From positions 51,355-115,354 of the forward strand of contig NZ_JAJUHW010000005.1 of NCBI RefSeq assembly GCF_029265695.1: a stretch of DNA of 64,000 bases. The letters are read 5' to 3'. The translations under genes were made by a program, and so were the position numbers. This document shows, piece after piece, positions 55,054-64,000 of the stretch. Every line of letters starts with the position of its first letter. Position 1 is the stretch's first letter. The DNA comes from Gracilinema caldarium. Lineage in GTDB: Bacteria; Spirochaetota; Spirochaetia; Treponematales; Breznakiellaceae. Under the pieces are notes generated by a model. The model saw nothing but the letters and a program-made list of their open reading frames with translations, did not search any database and had not been told where the DNA came from.

Positions 55054-57917
55054 TATTTATCCTTTGAATCCTGCTGGTTGCTGCTTAGCTTACGGGCGAC
55101 TTCAACCATTTCAAATACTTCAAACTGGTCTCCAACTTTGATGTCATCAAAACCGTCGAGGCCAATACCACATTCATAGCCAGCCGAAACCTCACGGGCA
55201 TCATCTTTAAAGCGTTTAAGAGAGGCAATCTTGCCAGTATGAACTACAATGCCTTCCCGGATTACGTTGACGCTGGCACTCCGCTTTACAACACCGGTAA
55301 GCACATAACAGCCGGCAATAGTTCCAACCTTTGGAACCTTAAAGGTATCTCTTACCTCGACGGTACCGATAACCTCTTCCTTCATGTCAGGTTTGAGCAT
55401 ACCTTCCATGGCCTGCTGTATTTCTTCCACCGCCTTGTAAATGATGTTGTATTTTCGGATTTCAACCTTTTCCTGGTCTGCCAGGGCCTTAGCCTGCGGT
55501 GTGGGCCGCACGTTAAAGCCGATGATAATAGCATTAGAAGCCGCAGCTAAGTCCACGTCCCCTTCGTTAATCGCACCAGGCAGGGCCTGAATAACGTTAA
55601 GGCGCACCTCTTTGGTAGAAAGTTTTTCGAGGCTGGATCTCAGGGCTTCGACAGATCCCTGAACATCGCCCTTAATAATAACCTTGAGTTCCTGTATTTC
55701 ACCGTCGCTGATGGTATCATAGAGGTTATCCAGGGTAATTTTCTTAAGGTTTTTAGCATCCTCAAAACGCTTTAATTCCTGCCGTTTTGTAGATATTGCC
55801 CGGGCAACCTTTTCATCTTCTACAACCTGGAGGGGATCTCCCGCATTCGGAATACCTTCGAATCCAAGAACTTCAACGGGCATGGAAGGTGTCGCCTCTT
55901 CGATACGGTTTCCCTTGTCATTAAAGAGGGCCCGAACCTTTCCCGGCCAAATACCGGCTACAAAGGAATCGCCGATGCGTAACGTACCCCGCTGAACAAT
56001 GACGGTAGAAACTACACCTCGGCCATGATCAATCCGGGATTCAAGGATCTTGCCTTCTGCCCGGCAAGCATAATTAGCCTTGAGTTCAAGAATTTCTGCC
56101 TGTAAAAGAATAGCATCGATAAGTTTATCGATACCAAGTTTTTTAAGAGCAGAAATTTCCACATACATGGTCTGCCCGCCCCAATCTTCGGGCATTAAAC
56201 CAAGTTCAGAAAGCTGGGTCTTAACCCGATCGGGATTGGCTTCCGGTTTATCAATCTTGTTGATGGCAACAATAATCGGAACCTTAGCCTCTTTTGCATG
56301 GTTTAAGGCTTCTATAGTCTGGGGCATGACGCCATCGTCGGCGGCAACCACAAGAACTACAATATCCGTAACCTGGGCTCCCCGGGCCCGCATCCGGGTA
56401 AAGGCCTCATGACCGGGCGTATCCAGGAATGTAATAGCCCCATGGGGTGTTTCGACCATATAGGCCCCAATGTGCTGGGTTATACCGCCGAACTCACCGG
56501 ATGCCACATCGGCACTGCGGATTGCATCGAGTAATTTTGTCTTACCATGGTCTACGTGACCCATGACAGTAACGACCGGCGGACGAGGATTAAGTTCTTC
56601 GTTTTCATCCTTTTGGCTTTCAATGACAGTCTCATCATAGAGACTGACAATATTAACATCACAGCCAAACTCTGCGGCGAGTATAGTCGCTGTTTCTGCG
56701 TCTATCTGCTGATTTATCGTTACCATCATACCCATGGACATGAGTTTTTGAATCAGGTCCGAGGCTTTAAGATTCATCTTTTTAGCCAGCTCAGAGACAG
56801 AAATAACTTCCATGATGTCGATCGACTTGGGTACTGGATTCGTCATCCGAGTAGTCTTTTTCTTCATCTGGAGGAGCTTTTCTTCCATCTCCTCTTCTTT
56901 TCGCTGATATACTGGCTTTTTAGCCTTGAAGGCTTTCTTGGCAAGACCCTTGCCCTCCGGCAGTGGTGGAGGCGGCGCCATGCTTGGACGGCCTGCTCCG
57001 CCGGGACGGGGACCAAAACCGGGCCGGCCTGGTGCACCCTGGGGTCGTGGCTGTCCAGCAAAACCCTGAGGCCGCGGACCGCGATTAGCAGGAGGCCTTT
57101 GACCTGCACCTGCTGAACCAGCAGTCCCTTCCCTGTTTTGCGGTCCCATAGGTCGGGGAACCTGGGGCCGATTACCCTGATAGCCCTGGGATGCAGAACC
57201 GCCTTGGGATGCACCTGCGGGGCCTCGGTTAGTATTCCCGACAGGCCGTCCGCCGACACGGCCGGCAGCAGACGCAGGCCGCTGGGGGAATGGTGAAGCC
57301 CCCTGGCGATTGGCACTTACATTAGCATCCCGGTTTCCCTGGGTCTGTGGTCCAACGGGCTTTCCGCCGACACGGCCTGCGGCTACTGCCGGCCGCTGGG
57401 TATTCGGCATGGAAGCAGCGGGCTTTTCAGCTGCCTTTTTAGAAGCCTCTCCAGCTTCTGGCCCTTTTTCAGAGCTAGCCCCAGGGCTCGCCCCAGAACT
57501 AGCCGCATGGCTTGCCGTAGGACTTGCTATATGGCTTGCCATAGGGCTTTGATCCGCCTGAGGTTTCTGTTCTGCTGGTATCTTTTCGGCTTCCTGTTTG
57601 GAAGCGTGATCAGCATGGGGAACAGCAGATGGAACTACTACAACTTTGGGCTGAGGTTTTTTGGGAGCATTCGCAGCGCTATCGTTCGCCCCACCTTGAC
57701 CTGCTCCCGTTTGTCCAGCCGGAGCGATTTGGGGCTTCTTCTTTACGACAACCACTTTTTTCTTTTCACCATGATCCCCAGCCGCACCTGGCTGTACCGC
57801 TCCAGTAGCAGCAGCTTGAGGCTTTTCCTGATCCTGGTCAGATTGGGATTTGGGATTTTTCTGGTGTTTAATTAATTCTACCTTTGGTTTCTGCGTTCCG
57901 TCCAATTCCTCAGCCAT
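55053..57917 (-). CDS. infB: translation initiation factor IF-2
   Basis: A 954-residue GTPase that places initiator tRNA on the ribosome. Residues about 1-310 are low-complexity, rich in Ala, Pro, Gln, Gly and Arg with runs like [17 protein letters not shown]. The IF2-N helix ([23 protein letters not shown]) follows at about 360, then the G domain with GHVDHGKT (near residue 452), DTPGHEAF and NKIDKP, and the C-terminal beta-barrels. The N-terminal part is longer than in many bacteria. It lies 9 bases after nusA. Confidence 0.97.
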   Translation of the reverse strand: MAEELDGTQKPKVELIKHQKNPKSQSDQDQEKPQAAATGAVQPGAAGDHGEKKKVVVVKKKPQIAPAGQTGAGQGGANDSAANAPKKPQPKVVVVPSAVPHADHASKQEAEKIPAEQKPQADQSPMASHIASPTASHAASSGASPGASSEKGPEAGEASKKAAEKPAASMPNTQRPAVAAGRVGGKPVGPQTQGNRDANVSANRQGASPFPQRPASAAGRVGGRPVGNTNRGPAGASQGGSASQGYQGNRPQVPRPMGPQNREGTAGSAGAGQRPPANRGPRPQGFAGQPRPQGAPGRPGFGPRPGGAGRPSMAPPPPLPEGKGLAKKAFKAKKPVYQRKEEEMEEKLLQMKKKTTRMTNPVPKSIDIMEVISVSELAKKMNLKASDLIQKLMSMGMMVTINQQIDAETATILAAEFGCDVNIVSLYDETVIESQKDENEELNPRPPVVTVMGHVDHGKTKLLDAIRSADVASGEFGGITQHIGAYMVETPHGAITFLDTPGHEAFTRMRARGAQVTDIVVLVVAADDGVMPQTIEALNHAKEAKVPIIVAINKIDKPEANPDRVKTQLSELGLMPEDWGGQTMYVEISALKKLGIDKLIDAILLQAEILELKANYACRAEGKILESRIDHGRGVVSTVIVQRGTLRIGDSFVAGIWPGKVRALFNDKGNRIEEATPSMPVEVLGFEGIPNAGDPLQVVEDEKVARAISTKRQELKRFEDAKNLKKITLDNLYDTISDGEIQELKVIIKGDVQGSVEALRSSLEKLSTKEVRLNVIQALPGAINEGDVDLAAASNAIIIGFNVRPTPQAKALADQEKVEIRKYNIIYKAVEEIQQAMEGMLKPDMKEEVIGTVEVRDTFKVPKVGTIAGCYVLTGVVKRSASVNVIREGIVVHTGKIASLKRFKDDAREVSAGYECGIGLDGFDDIKVGDQFEVFEMVEVARKLSSNQQDSKDK

Positions 57918-57926
57918 ATTCCACCT

Positions 57927-59402
57927 TTACTCTTGATCCTCGTATTCGAAGCTCAGCCCAATACCACAGTTAGGACAACTGGTCATATCCAGGGTGATTT
58001 TAGCTCCGCATTCGGGACATTGATACTCTTCTTCTATTTCCTCAGAAACAGCCTCTTGGGCTTCTTCCTGAACCATTTCTTCGCCGTATTCTTCATCATC
58101 TTCTTCGATGATTTCTACGTTTTCTTCAATAATTTTTCGCAGATCCGCTAAATCTTGTTCGCTGATTCCCTTAATTCTGGACAAATCTTCTTCAGTCAAG
58201 GCAAGGAAATCTTCGATATATTCAATATCATTTTCAAGGAGGGCCTCAACAATTTCAGGCTTTACATTGGGCAGATCAGTGATTCGGCTGAATTCCTCTT
58301 CGTAGGAGCCTTCTTCTCCAAAGAGCTGAGATACAGCCCTGCGGGATTCGGAAGAAATATCCATCTCTTCATACTGGGACTCGGTCTTTACATCGATATT
58401 CCAGTCCACAAGCCGATTTGCAAGTCGGACATTCTGGCCAGTCTTTCCAATGGCGAGAGAGAACTGGGAGTCAGCAACGATAGCCAAGGCCTGACGTTTC
58501 GCTTCATCCAGAATGATAACATCCTTAACCTCCGCAGGAGACAGGGCATTCTTGATAAAGCGCCGCGGATCCGGATCGTATTTAAGAATATCGATTTTTT
58601 CGCCCTCAAGCTCCTTAATAATTGCTTGAATGCGCACACCTTTGAGACCCACACAGGCACCAACAGGATCCACATCATCTCGATTCGAATAAACCGCAAT
58701 TTTAGTCCTATAGCCCGGTTCGCGGACGATTTTGTGAATCTCTACGGTTTTATCATAAATCTCTGGAACTTCGAGTTCAAAAATGGCTTTGACAAAATCG
58801 GTATGGGTCCGGGACAACACGACTTGCAAACCAGTGGGCCCCTTGGTCACTTCGACAATGAGCGCTTTGATACGATCATTAACCCGGTAAACTTCCCGGG
58901 GGGACTGGTATTTCCGGGGTAGAATACCTTCTACTTTGCCAAGATCCACATAAATGGTGCCATTTCGTTCCCGCTGATAGTAGCCGATAATAATCTCGCC
59001 TACTTTGTCTTTAAACTCAGAATAGAGGCTATCCTTTTGAATTTCCCGTATGGATTGATGGGCGGTTTGTTTTGCACTTTGCACTGCAATACGGTCAAAT
59101 TCCTTGGGATCAATTTCTATAAGCAGTTCATCCCCAATTTCAGCTTCCGGATCGAGTTCCCGAGCTTCTTCCAAATCGATTTCAGAAACCGGATCGTAGA
59201 CGCCGTCCACTATCTTTTTCTTTGCAAAAATCGAAACCTTTGTATTATCGTCATCAAACCGAACAACCGCATTGTCAGCAGTGCCAAACCGTCGTTTGTA
59301 AGCTGCCAGGAGAGTGTTCTCGATGGTTTTAAGGACCAACTCCTCTGAAATACCACGATCCTGAACCAGTTGGTGGATCGCTTCGGACATATCCGATGCC
59401 AT
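57927..59402 (-). CDS. nusA: transcription factor NusA with C-terminal zinc ribbon
   Basis: A 491-residue NusA that modulates pausing, termination and antitermination. It has the N-terminal polymerase-binding domain, S1 (about 130-200, RNGTIYVDLGKVEGILP), two KH domains (with VGACVGLKGVRIQAI and AIGKTGQNVRLANRL), a helix-hairpin-helix region (about 365-430: FLALTEEDLSRIKGISEQDL), a very acidic linker and an added C-terminal zinc ribbon, CPEC-x10-CPNC (about 465-485). The zinc ribbon is not part of the standard NusA. It overlaps rimP by one base. Confidence 0.96.
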   Translation of the reverse strand: MASDMSEAIHQLVQDRGISEELVLKTIENTLLAAYKRRFGTADNAVVRFDDDNTKVSIFAKKKIVDGVYDPVSEIDLEEARELDPEAEIGDELLIEIDPKEFDRIAVQSAKQTAHQSIREIQKDSLYSEFKDKVGEIIIGYYQRERNGTIYVDLGKVEGILPRKYQSPREVYRVNDRIKALIVEVTKGPTGLQVVLSRTHTDFVKAIFELEVPEIYDKTVEIHKIVREPGYRTKIAVYSNRDDVDPVGACVGLKGVRIQAIIKELEGEKIDILKYDPDPRRFIKNALSPAEVKDVIILDEAKRQALAIVADSQFSLAIGKTGQNVRLANRLVDWNIDVKTESQYEEMDISSESRRAVSQLFGEEGSYEEEFSRITDLPNVKPEIVEALLENDIEYIEDFLALTEEDLSRIKGISEQDLADLRKIIEENVEIIEEDDEEYGEEMVQEEAQEAVSEEIEEEYQCPECGAKITLDMTSCPNCGIGLSFEYEDQE

Positions 59403-59866
59403 CAGTCTTCAACCTCCTGAGAATAATCTAATTTTGCCTTTGCAATACTTTCGTAGGATAATTCCACAGTACCCTTCGCTCCTCGTAATACCAGGTGATG
59501 ATCGTCCGCCTTTTCAATTATACCCGCGGTCCAATCCGATATATCTGTACGATAACACCGTACGCCCCGACCAATATACAATTGGAATTCGGAGGCATCC
59601 TTTATAGTCCGATCAATTCCGGGAGATGCCACTTCGATATAAAGCTCTTCCCCGGGAAAGGCGAGTTCCAGCCTGGGTACAATTGCGTGATGAACCCGAG
59701 AGCAATCGCCTACACCAACCGTGCCTTTTTTGGTAACCGTGAGACGAACCTGGGTTGATCCCCGTTGTTTCGAGACTGAAAGCTCCACGATAGACATACC
59801 AAGCCCGGAAACAATAGGATTCAAGGCATCATATAATGGATCTTCTTTCCTCGGGTTATAATTCAC
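59402..59866 (-). CDS. rimP: ribosome maturation factor RimP
   Basis: A 154-residue RimP needed for 30S assembly. It has the N-terminal domain (VSGLGMSIVELSVSKQ, GVGDCSRVHHAI), the conserved YIEVASPGIDRTIKD motif and a C-terminal SH3-like domain. The start is the GTG at 59866 with GGTGGAG just upstream. First gene of rimP-nusA-infB-rbfA-truB. A hairpin with a T-run ends 12 bases before it. Confidence 0.93.
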   Translation of the reverse strand: MNYNPRKEDPLYDALNPIVSGLGMSIVELSVSKQRGSTQVRLTVTKKGTVGVGDCSRVHHAIVPRLELAFPGEELYIEVASPGIDRTIKDASEFQLYIGRGVRCYRTDISDWTAGIIEKADDHHLVLRGAKGTVELSYESIAKAKLDYSQEVED

Positions 59867-59878
59867 AGCTCCACCTAC

Positions 59879-59910
59879 AAAAAAGGAGTCGTTCGAACGA
59901 CTCCTTTTTT
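59879..59910 (-). terminator. intrinsic terminator or attenuator before rimP-nusA
   Basis: A fully symmetric 32-base inverted repeat, centred on TTCGAA, with GGAGTCG/CGACTCC arms flanked by A6 and T6-7. On the minus strand it reads as an intrinsic terminator. It lies after the rimP promoter (59939-59967) and before the rimP start, so rimP-nusA transcription must pass it; it may also end the mutS-comF transcript. Because the repeat is symmetric it would work on either strand. Confidence 0.88.
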
Positions 59911-59938
59911 TCTATTCAATTGGTCGACTTACATTAGT

Positions 59939-59967
59939 ACTCTACCGTTTCCAATATTCTTTGTCAA
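59939..59967 (-). promoter_or_regulatory. promoter for rimP-nusA-infB
   Basis: Minus strand: a perfect TTGACA (59962-59967), a 17-base spacer, TAGAGT (59939-59944). The expected start is near 59932, about 65 bases before rimP, with the terminator in between. Confidence 0.82.
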
Positions 59968-60003
59968 CCATAAGACTTATGAGCAAGATTTATAAGTTTT
60001 GCA

Positions 60004-60741
60004 CTAGTCATAGAACAAGGCAACTGCACCGATGAACTCTGCTCCGCCGGACCTCAAGGCCTGCGAACAGGAACGGAGGGTAGCTCCGGTGGTCATAACA
60101 TCATCAAAAAGAAGCACCCTTTTTGGGACCTTGCGGATACAGAGGAATTTTCCCTTAAGGTTTTCTTCCCGTTCAATTCTATGAAGCTTTTTCTGGGTCA
60201 GTGAGGGAAGCCGCTTAAGGCAGCTTTGCACCGGCATTGAGATCCTTTTATGACCTCTCAAAAAACTCGAAAGCGTTGCAAGTTGGTCCCAGCCTTTTTC
60301 TTTAAGCTTTCCAGGCCGCGGTGGAACGGGCACCCAGACATCAAAATGAAAGCCAAGACTGGCAAGATATTCCGCGGATTGCAGTAATTTTTGTGCCAGG
60401 AATCGGCCGGCCGCTCGATTTTTTTGAAATTTGTACGCCTCAAGGAGCTGGGCGTGAACGCCCCGATAGGGATAGAGGTCAAGGGCAATATCATAGGGCG
60501 GCACATCCTGCTGCCGGCAGGCCATACAGAGCCCTTGTTCTGAGATGAGCGGCCGGCCGCAGCGGGGGCAGCGAGGTTCTGCGGCAAAATCCAGGTCAAA
60601 TTGTTTTTGGCAATCCCCGCAGAGTCCGATTGTATACTCGCCAATATCGGTGAGCAGGGTGCCGCAGAGGGCGCAGGCACTCCCAAAGCACCAGGCCCTG
60701 AGGAGCCCTCCCAATCTTGCAGCAGCTATTTCAGTATTCAT
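60004..60741 (-). CDS. ComF-family phosphoribosyltransferase-like protein
   Basis: A 245-residue ComF/GntX protein. The N-terminal zinc-finger-like cysteines (CALCG, CGDCQ, CPRCG, CMAC, residues about 20-75) precede a phosphoribosyltransferase fold with the PRPP loop VLLFDDVMTTGATLRSC near residue 213. In competent bacteria ComF aids DNA uptake; elsewhere the role is unclear. The ATG at 60741 or the GTG at 60747 could be the start, and neither has a good ribosome-binding site. It follows mutS by about 40 bases. Confidence 0.85.
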   Translation of the reverse strand: MNTEIAAARLGGLLRAWCFGSACALCGTLLTDIGEYTIGLCGDCQKQFDLDFAAEPRCPRCGRPLISEQGLCMACRQQDVPPYDIALDLYPYRGVHAQLLEAYKFQKNRAAGRFLAQKLLQSAEYLASLGFHFDVWVPVPPRPGKLKEKGWDQLATLSSFLRGHKRISMPVQSCLKRLPSLTQKKLHRIEREENLKGKFLCIRKVPKRVLLFDDVMTTGATLRSCSQALRSGGAEFIGAVALFYD

Positions 60742-60779
60742 AGCCACAGTACATCGTAAAAAAGGGATGCCGCTTTGTT

Positions 60780-63446
60780 TTAATCTTCAAATAAGGAAGG
60801 GCCAGAGGCTGTAGGTTTCTTTGGTTTATGGCGGATTTCCTGGGTCATTTCTTTCCATGCGTAGAGCCTCGTCAGGGCTTCCAGGGGTGTAAGGCGATCC
60901 AAGTCCAGGTTTGCAAGTTCTTTTACTATTCGCTGCATGACCCCCTGCGGGAAAGTATCCAGCGCTTCAGGGGCTGCCGTCTCAGCGTTTTTTTCTTGCA
61001 AGCCCGTAATCCTATCCTTGAGTTCGTTTTCTGTTCGCCGCAGATTTTCAAGGATTTGGGCTGCCCGGGCTAAAACAGACGATGGGAGCCCCGCGAGTTG
61101 GGCTACAAACAGGCCGTATGATTCTTCGGTAGCCCCTTCACGGAGTTTCCTGAGAAATACAATTTTTCCATCCTGTTCGAGCACTTCCATGGATCGGTTT
61201 GCCAGCCGGGGATGTTCAATCCGGGAAAGTTCGTGGTAATGGGTGGCAAAAAGGGTCCTGCAGCGTATGTGGTCCAGCAGTTCCTCACAAACCGCCCAGG
61301 CTATCGAAAGGCCATCATTGGTACCGGTACCGCGGCCAACTTCATCCATAATAACAAGACTCTGACCTGTGGCGGCGTGAAGTATGTTGGCGGTTTCGTT
61401 CATCTCTACAAGGAACGTGGATTCCCCCCGGGCTACATTGTCCGAGGCCCCTACCCGGCAAAAAATGCGGTCAACAATACCGATTTCGGCTTCCCGGGCA
61501 GGCACAAAGCTTCCCATTTGGGCCATCAGGGTGATGAGGGCAGTCTGCCTGAGATAGGTTGATTTACCGGCCATATTGGGGCCTGTTATCAGTGCAAAGG
61601 CAATATCTTGAGTATCAAGTATTATATCATTGGGAATGAACTCGCCCCGGGGAAGATGGGCCTCTACTACCGGATGGCGGCCTTCGATAATCTTGAGTTT
61701 CTGTTCAGGAGACACGACCGGGCGGGTCCAGCCGTTAACCGTAGCAGCCCGGGCCAGGGCCTGGCATACATCAATCTCTGCCATTCTTCGGCCTGCGGCC
61801 CCCAACTCTCCGATCAGTAGTTTTGCCCTTTGGCGCAATTCTAAAAAGAGCTTTTTTTCTAATTCAATAATTTTATCTGAAGCGCCGTTTATATCCGACT
61901 CAAGGGCAGCAAGCCTGTCGGTGGTAAACCGCTCACCCCCCACCACCCCCTGGCGGCGGATAAAATGGGGAGGCACTAGGGACAGGTTTGATTTAGTTAC
62001 CTCAAAGTAGTAACCAATAAGCCGGTTGTATTTTATTTTGAGGCTGCTGATGCCGGTTAATTTTCGTTCCTCTTCCAGATAGGTTTCCAGGAGCTGGCGG
62101 CCATTGTTTTTCAGGGCCTGCAGTTCATCAAGCTCCTTACTGTACCCAGGCCGGATCAGATTTCCTTCGGTAAGTAAAATAGAGGGCTCATCGAGCAGGG
62201 CCCGGTCGAGCTCGGCCTTGAGCTCCATGAGTTTTTCACGACTCTGGCTGTCCGGTGTGTCTTCGTACTCGCTGGGGATCTGACAGTCCTCGATAATGCG
62301 GGATAGGCTATCAAAAACACCGAGGCTGTTGCGGAGAGCTACCATGTCTTTACCATGGGCTTTGTCCATGGCAAGCCGGGAAGAAAGCCGCTCCAGGTCT
62401 GATGCACGACCGAGAATGTCTCTTATTTTTGCAAGACTTTCCTGCCGGTGGTACAGAATCTCCACCATGGAAAGCCGCTTGTTAATGACATCAATATCCC
62501 GCACCGGATGCAAAATACGCCAATAAAGAAGCCGCCTCCCCATGGCGGTTTTTGTGTGGTCCATAACTTCCAGGAGGGAAAAATGGACATCCCCGTCCCG
62601 AAGGTTCCGTACAAGCTCAAGATTTTTTTGAGACGCCTCATCAATGCCGACAAATTCTTCATCTCCATAGCGATGCAGGGTTTTAAGATGAGGCAGTACG
62701 CTGCGGGCCGTATCATCCACATATTCAAGAAGGACACCGGCAGCGAGGATCTCCGGCGAAGTATCATCAAGGCCAAAGGGCTTAAGATTTGCAGTTCCGA
62801 ACTGGGCGGTAAGCCTGGAACGGCTTTGGTCCATATCGAAAAGCCAGTCGGCCCAGCGGTTAACCACAAGACCTGAACGATCCAGAATTGAATCCTGAAG
62901 GTATGAATAGCTTTCCAGAAGGGATTCCTGGATTATGATTTCCTTAGGCTGGAGCCGTTCAATTTCCCTGCGAAGCCGCTCTTCGCCGTCTTCGCGAAGA
63001 AAAGCGGTAGTCCAGAAGTCACCGGTAGATATGTCAATATACGCAAATGAAAAATGCTGCCTGTAAGATCCAAGGGCTGCTAGATAATTGGCGCTCCCCT
63101 TTTCCAAAAAGTCGTCATCCACCGTGGTGCCGGGAGTAATGACCTCCATAACCTGACGCTCGATAATGCCCCTGCCCCGGCCTGGTTCGGTAAGCTGTTC
63201 GCAAATAGCAACCTTTTTTCCCAGTTTAAGAAGCCGGCTGATATAACTCCGGGATGCATGATAGGGAACACCGCACATGGGGAGTCCATTGCGGCTTGTA
63301 AGGGTTAAATTGAGGAGGGAGGAAACCTCCAGGGCATCCTCCGCAAACATTTCATAAAAATCGCCTAGTCTGAAAAAAAGAACGGTCTCCCGATAGTCAT
63401 TTTTAATACGGCGATACTGTTCAATCATGGGGCTCGAATCTGCCAT
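60780..63446 (-). CDS. mutS: DNA mismatch repair protein MutS
   Basis: An 888-residue MutS. The mismatch-reading Phe-X-Glu lies in FFRLGDFYEMF (residues about 25-35), followed by the connector and lever domains, the clamp and the C-terminal ATPase with P-loop GPNMAGKST, DEVGRGTGTNDG and the FATHYHEL switch. The ATG at 63446 is chosen because the promoter at 63456-63484 excludes the in-frame GTG at 63467. No ribosome-binding site is visible. mutL is not nearby. Confidence 0.96.
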   Translation of the reverse strand: MADSSPMIEQYRRIKNDYRETVLFFRLGDFYEMFAEDALEVSSLLNLTLTSRNGLPMCGVPYHASRSYISRLLKLGKKVAICEQLTEPGRGRGIIERQVMEVITPGTTVDDDFLEKGSANYLAALGSYRQHFSFAYIDISTGDFWTTAFLREDGEERLRREIERLQPKEIIIQESLLESYSYLQDSILDRSGLVVNRWADWLFDMDQSRSRLTAQFGTANLKPFGLDDTSPEILAAGVLLEYVDDTARSVLPHLKTLHRYGDEEFVGIDEASQKNLELVRNLRDGDVHFSLLEVMDHTKTAMGRRLLYWRILHPVRDIDVINKRLSMVEILYHRQESLAKIRDILGRASDLERLSSRLAMDKAHGKDMVALRNSLGVFDSLSRIIEDCQIPSEYEDTPDSQSREKLMELKAELDRALLDEPSILLTEGNLIRPGYSKELDELQALKNNGRQLLETYLEEERKLTGISSLKIKYNRLIGYYFEVTKSNLSLVPPHFIRRQGVVGGERFTTDRLAALESDINGASDKIIELEKKLFLELRQRAKLLIGELGAAGRRMAEIDVCQALARAATVNGWTRPVVSPEQKLKIIEGRHPVVEAHLPRGEFIPNDIILDTQDIAFALITGPNMAGKSTYLRQTALITLMAQMGSFVPAREAEIGIVDRIFCRVGASDNVARGESTFLVEMNETANILHAATGQSLVIMDEVGRGTGTNDGLSIAWAVCEELLDHIRCRTLFATHYHELSRIEHPRLANRSMEVLEQDGKIVFLRKLREGATEESYGLFVAQLAGLPSSVLARAAQILENLRRTENELKDRITGLQEKNAETAAPEALDTFPQGVMQRIVKELANLDLDRLTPLEALTRLYAWKEMTQEIRHKPKKPTASGPSLFED

Positions 63447-63455
63447 GGGAGTTGC

Positions 63456-63484
63456 ATTATAGAGCACTATGCTTTAAAGTACAA
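63456..63484 (-). promoter_or_regulatory. mutS promoter
   Basis: Minus strand: TTGTAC (63479-63484), a 17-base spacer, a perfect TATAAT (63456-63461). Transcription should begin about 3 bases before or at the mutS ATG. Confidence 0.75.
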
Positions 63485-63510
63485 CATAGAGATACATGAA
63501 GGAGCATACT

Positions 63511-63999
63511 GTGCCTGAAGCTTTGTATTACAAAGAAGAAAACAACTGCCTTTACCTTAAAGGAGAAGGACATATAACAGCCATACTTTGTGCTGACCTC
63601 CGAGAACTTGTGTTTAAGCGGTTCGAAGAGGAAAATCCAATAGAAGCTTTTTATGTAGACCTTTCGTCCTGCGACTATATGGATTCTACGTTTATGGGGC
63701 TCTTGGTAGGATTTAATAAGCGGATGCAAAAATTGATGAAGAAACGTATCACCATTGTCCGCCCCTCTCCTACTGCGAAGGACCTTTTGGATGGTTTAGG
63801 TCTTACATCCCTGGTTGCTATATCCGATGAAATGGTTCCTTTCCCTGCAAATATGGAGAATATTAACCAAACGATGAATGCCAGCGTGGATTTGCTGCTC
63901 CATAGCCATGAAAACCTCATGGAACTATCGGAAGAAAACAAAAAGAAATTTTCCGCCCTCCATTCGGTTCTAAAGAGCCAAAAAGATCAGGAAAAATAA
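63511..63999 (+). CDS. STAS-domain (anti-sigma factor antagonist-like) protein
   Basis: A 162-residue protein. The first 105 or so residues form a STAS domain, with the conserved phosphoacceptor-type segment DLSSCDYMDSTFMGLLVGF near residue 50; the rest is helical. STAS proteins of the SpoIIAA/RsbV class bind anti-sigma kinases and are switched by serine phosphorylation, but no kinase or phosphatase gene lies in the window. The GTG at 63511 has AAGGAG 6 bases upstream, which decides it against the ATG at 63496, where that site falls inside the gene. Confidence 0.85.
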   Translation: MPEALYYKEENNCLYLKGEGHITAILCADLRELVFKRFEEENPIEAFYVDLSSCDYMDSTFMGLLVGFNKRMQKLMKKRITIVRPSPTAKDLLDGLGLTSLVAISDEMVPFPANMENINQTMNASVDLLLHSHENLMELSEENKKKFSALHSVLKSQKDQEK

Positions 64000-64000
64000 A

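Noticed and set aside
58155..58922. 255-codon open frame on the plus strand
   Set aside because: It lies entirely antisense to nusA, has no family similarity and no start signal.
1..64000. CRISPR array, insertion sequence or prophage
   Set aside because: No regularly spaced direct repeats, transposase, integrase or phage structural gene was seen; the gene content is core and tightly packed.

Overview
The window is an almost fully coding stretch of a spirochaete chromosome, most likely a free-living or gut Treponema-lineage organism (the Gracilinema/Treponema caldarium and termite-gut treponeme type is my best guess, from protein character only). Supporting points are the roughly 900-residue GreA with a large helical N-terminal part, the many Treponema-like TPR and secreted proteins, spirochaete-type lipoboxes, and the gene orders mreBCD-mrdA-rodA and rimP-nusA-infB-rbfA-truB-rpsO-pnp. 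I see no insertion sequences, prophage, CRISPR array or decayed genes. Base composition is moderate, becoming visibly AT-richer from about 15 to 21.6 kb.

Layout. 1-900: end of a membrane protein, an AroH-type chorismate mutase, and tRNA-Thr and tRNA-Tyr with a clear promoter and terminator. 900-11.0 kb (+): a cysteine-cluster protein, a metallo-beta-lactamase-fold hydrolase, a very large OmpA/FlgD-Ig surface protein, then mltG-dnaG-rpoD with 4-base stop/start overlaps. 11.0-12.45 kb: a region with several hairpins, a coiled-coil zinc-ribbon protein and the RNase P RNA. 12.49-21.45 kb (+): a TPR protein, the cell-elongation operon mreB-mreC-mreD-mrdA-rodA, and a fused radical-SAM/DUF2344 protein. 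21.6-33.1 kb (-): one long unidirectional run, recA-folK-scpA-scpB-rluB-cmk-rpsA, followed by a signalling module (GAF/sigma54 activator, TPR membrane protein, CHASE2 adenylate/guanylate cyclase, lipoprotein). 33.2-34.3 kb (+): a divergent PRPP synthase. 34.3-38.75 kb (-): dtd, three membrane-anchored or exported proteins and rpe. 38.8-44.7 kb (+): a TPR protein, giant greA and a VWA-domain membrane protein. 44.7-59.9 kb (-): HEAT protein, tgt, lptG, lptF, M16 peptidase, pnp, rpsO, truB, rbfA, infB, nusA, rimP. 60.0-63.45 kb (-): mutS-comF. 63.5-64 kb (+): a STAS-domain protein.

The genes are mostly core functions: replication initiation and transcription (dnaG, rpoD, nusA, greA), translation (infB, rpsA, rpsO, rbfA, tgt, truB), RNA turnover (pnp, rnpB), DNA repair and segregation (recA, mutS, scpAB) and envelope growth (mreBCD, PBP2, RodA, MltG, LptFG). 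The points most worth following are regulatory or architectural: a strong promoter followed by an intrinsic terminator just before rimP-nusA (a candidate NusA attenuation leader); a C-terminal zinc ribbon on NusA; a perfect hairpin in the pnp leader; a long rpsO leader; two genes whose promoters imply leaderless mRNAs (the TPR gene before mreB, and mutS); a hairpin cluster after rpoD able to form alternative pairings; a Tudor/CarD-like segment inside GreA; and a VWA protein ending in a possible FHA-like domain.
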